From JAUNBN01 sp036645935 (GTDB lineage: Bacteria; Bacillota; Clostridia; Oscillospirales; Ruminococcaceae), in NCBI GenBank assembly GCA_036645935.1, contig JAVXNE010000001.1, forward strand, positions 186,001-250,000: a DNA stretch of 64,000 nucleotides, written 5' to 3'. The translations under genes and the position numbers were made by a program. Every line of letters begins with the position of its first letter. Positions within the stretch are counted from its first letter, which is position 1. Under the pieces are notes generated by a model that saw only the letters and a program-made list of their open reading frames with translations, made no database searches and was not told the origin of the DNA. Positions 62,261-64,000 of the stretch are shown one piece after another.

Positions 62261-63334
62261 TTAATCCAGAAAATCTTTCAACCGCTTTGAGCGACTGGGA
62301 TGTCTCAGCTTGCGAAGCGCCTTCGCCTCAATCTGTCTTATCCGCTCGCGGGTGACGTTGAATTCCTTGCCGACCTCTTCGAGCGTGCGCGGACGTCCAT
62401 CCTCCAGCCCGAAACGCAGACGAAGCACTTTTTCCTCTCGCGGGGTAAGCGTTCCGAGAACGTCTCCGAGCTGTTCTTTGAGCAGCGTGTGATAGGCGGC
62501 TTCGGCGGGAACTGGGGCATCCTCATCAGGAATAAAATCACCGAGATGGCTGTCCTCTTCTTCGCCGATCGGGGTTTCAAGCGAGACAGGTTCCTGCGCC
62601 ACGCGCATTATCTCGCGAACTTTATCTATCGAGACGTTCATCTCCTCCGCTATTTCCTCGGCGGTCGGCTCGTGTCCGTTTTGGTGAAGGAGTTGAGAGC
62701 TTACTTTCTTAACTTTGTTGATTGTCTCAACCATGTGCACAGGAATGCGAATTGTGCGCGCCTGATCGGCGATTGCGCGTGTGATTGCCTGTCTTATCCA
62801 CCACGTCGCATATGTAGAAAATTTGAATCCCTTGGTATAATCGAATTTTTCAACAGCCTTGATGAGGCCGAGGTTTCCCTCCTGTATCAAATCCAGAAAC
62901 TGCATGCCGCGCCCGACATAGCGCTTCGCTATACTGACAACGAGACGCAGATTCGCCTCCGAAAGGCGCTTTCTCGCATATTCGTCTCCCTGTGCCATCC
63001 TTATCGCGAGATCGACCTCCTCTTGCGGCGTCAGCAGCGGCACGCGCCCGATCTCCTTGAGATAAACTTTAACAGGATCGTCAATTCCCTCGCTCACCGC
63101 CGCCTCAATGACGTCGACCTCTTTTGCGATATTGGTTTCGAGATTTTCGCTCGCGAGGTCCTCAACAATCTCAACGTTGTGCCCCTCGAGAGTGTCGTAG
63201 AGCTTGTCCACCTGCTCGACATCGAAATCCATCTCCTCGAGCACGTCGTTAATTTCCTTGGTTGTAAGTTTACCGCGTTTTTTGCCCTGTTCTATTAAAT
63301 CCTTTATTAGTGTAGCTTTTTTTTCTGATCCCAT
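62261..63334 (-). CDS. rpoD: Primary sigma factor SigA/RpoD
   Basis: 357 residues, typical of Firmicutes housekeeping sigma. Region 1.1 is short (KKATLIKDLIEQGKKRGKLT), 1.2 is DDPVKVYLKEIGRVPLLTPQ, 2.3-2.4 is GFKFSTYATWWIRQAITRAI, 3 is PVHMVETINKVKKVS, and 4.2 is TLEEVGKEFNVTRERIRQIE, followed by AKALRKLRHPSRSKRLKDFL. It starts inside the dnaG stop codon (TGATG), the conserved macromolecular-synthesis operon. Confidence 0.99.
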   Translation of the reverse strand: MGSEKKATLIKDLIEQGKKRGKLTTKEINDVLEEMDFDVEQVDKLYDTLEGHNVEIVEDLASENLETNIAKEVDVIEAAVSEGIDDPVKVYLKEIGRVPLLTPQEEVDLAIRMAQGDEYARKRLSEANLRLVVSIAKRYVGRGMQFLDLIQEGNLGLIKAVEKFDYTKGFKFSTYATWWIRQAITRAIADQARTIRIPVHMVETINKVKKVSSQLLHQNGHEPTAEEIAEEMNVSIDKVREIMRVAQEPVSLETPIGEEEDSHLGDFIPDEDAPVPAEAAYHTLLKEQLGDVLGTLTPREEKVLRLRFGLEDGRPRTLEEVGKEFNVTRERIRQIEAKALRKLRHPSRSKRLKDFLD

Positions 63335-64000
63335 CAGCTCGTCCCGCCTTTTCGTTTGTTGCTTTCGATTAATTTTTGCAGTTCGTCTGCAGCCATCTCT
63401 TTTATCTTTGCATCGTCAGGTGCGCTCTTGCCCCGAACTATTTTGTCGATGTAAAAGTCAGCGTCTTCCGCCGTGAAATTTATACCTTGTGTCTCCGCAA
63501 TCATGCCCGATAGCAGCGAGAGCTGACCACTCGTGAGCAGTGGCGATATTGACTGAAATCCAAAAAACTCTCCGCTTTCCACAAGCTTCACCAGGGCAGA
63601 AAAAATTGCTTTCTCATCCTCTGAAATGAAATCAGCTGCGGTCACACGTCCGCTGATTCTGCCACAGAGATCCGGCGCTGTAAAGATAAGTGCAATGAGT
63701 CTGCGCTGCGCCGAAGCCTCACCGAGATGCTCACGGTCAATCGCGCGGGGATCAAATCTTCCGCCGCCCGTTCTGGCAAAATCAGAGTCGGCACGCTTTT
63801 TGTTCTTAGCTGCCGCACTCCGTCGGATTTGTTCTGTCTGTTGGAGAATCGCCGACTTACCGACATCAAGATAGCTTGCCACGCGCCCTGCGTAAAGATC
63901 CCTCTCTGTTGGTGTAGGGGCGCGCGCGAGTATCTGCGCCGCCTCCTTGAGATACTGCACTCTGCCCGAATCGGTGTCTATCTCATACTTTTTGCGCGCG
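63334..64000 (-). CDS. dnaG: DNA primase DnaG, C-terminal part (cut by window end)
   Basis: The frame enters at base 64000 (reading ...ARKKYEIDTDSGRVQYLKEA) and ends at 63334, so only the last about 221 residues are present. They cover the end of the catalytic core (QYLKEAAQILARAPTPTERD) and the helicase-binding C-terminal domain (EASAQRRLIALIFTAPDLCG, DADFYIDKIVRG). The zinc finger and TOPRIM motifs lie outside. Its stop overlaps the rpoD start. Confidence 0.93.
   Translation of the reverse strand, partial: ARKKYEIDTDSGRVQYLKEAAQILARAPTPTERDLYAGRVASYLDVGKSAILQQTEQIRRSAAAKNKKRADSDFARTGGGRFDPRAIDREHLGEASAQRRLIALIFTAPDLCGRISGRVTAADFISEDEKAIFSALVKLVESGEFFGFQSISPLLTSGQLSLLSGMIAETQGINFTAEDADFYIDKIVRGKSAPDDAKIKEMAADELQKLIESNKRKGGTS

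Overview
The window looks like a chromosomal segment of a spore-forming, low-to-mid-GC Firmicute of the class Clostridia (Oscillospiraceae/Ruminococcaceae-like). The grounds are strong AGGAGG-type ribosome binding sites, a sporulation sigma factor of the SigK family with a hydrophobic leader, the dnaG-rpoD and rpoB-rpoC-rpsL-rpsG-fusA-tuf blocks, an IscR-like Rrf2 regulator, a SAM-I and an FMN riboswitch, and protein styles typical of that group. I saw no rRNA, tRNA or CRISPR array. Genus-level placement is not supported by sequence reading alone.

Layout. 0.3-3.4 kb (minus): a four-gene overlapping operon for an amino-deoxysugar (DegT aminotransferase, GNAT acetyltransferase, FdtA-like cupin isomerase, GT2 glycosyltransferase). 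3.6-6.4 kb (plus): sigK, a lipoprotein, an amphipathic helical protein and a DtxR/MntR-type regulator. 6.4-7.7 kb: gene-poor, with strong terminator hairpins. 7.7-18.7 kb (mostly minus): small proteins, an MGMT-like protein, mltG, a DJ-1/PfpI protein, two acyltransferase-like proteins, tmk, a PcrA-type helicase, comF and recD2. 18.8-21.0 kb: metK behind a SAM-I riboswitch and a RibU-type ECF S-component behind an FMN riboswitch, each with promoter, aptamer and terminator readable.

21.6-29.1 kb: an uncharacterised operon of zinc-ribbon, membrane and surface proteins (minus; two members are frame-broken), divergent from a LytTR response regulator and a GHKL histidine kinase (plus). 29.1-31.0 kb is a graveyard of decayed genes, including a DUF262 (GmrSD-type) fragment and an IS256-type transposase tail.

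31.0-42.5 kb is the most interesting part: one tightly coupled minus-strand operon starting with a small HTH regulator, then a SNF2-like helicase, a complete ABC three-component (ABC-3C) cassette (HNH-nuclease effector, small middle component, DUF2326 ATPase), a type III DNA methyltransferase (Mod), a TIR-domain protein and a type III restriction subunit (Res). The ABC-3C and TIR genes are visibly more AT-rich than the helicase, Mod and Res genes. This suggests a helicase-Mod-Res backbone that has accepted two effector cassettes at gene boundaries. It is very probably an anti-phage island, and a composite I do not know as a described unit. It is bounded on one side by the DUF262/IS256 debris and on the other (42.6-45.6 kb) by remnants of an integrative element: a DUF6061 gene, a broken RepA-like ATPase and a tyrosine integrase that has lost its catalytic tyrosine codon.

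45.7-64.0 kb (all minus) is core chromosome: guaA and guaB (an IMP dehydrogenase without CBS domains), tuf, fusA, rpsG, rpsL, rpoC and rpoB. rpoB has its own consensus promoter and no rplJ-rplL upstream. Then come an Rrf2 regulator, a 785-bp intergenic region with a 74-bp direct repeat, rpoD and the 3' part of dnaG running off the window edge. Several broken genes differ from an open frame by a single base in or near a homopolymer, so assembly error has to be separated from real decay.
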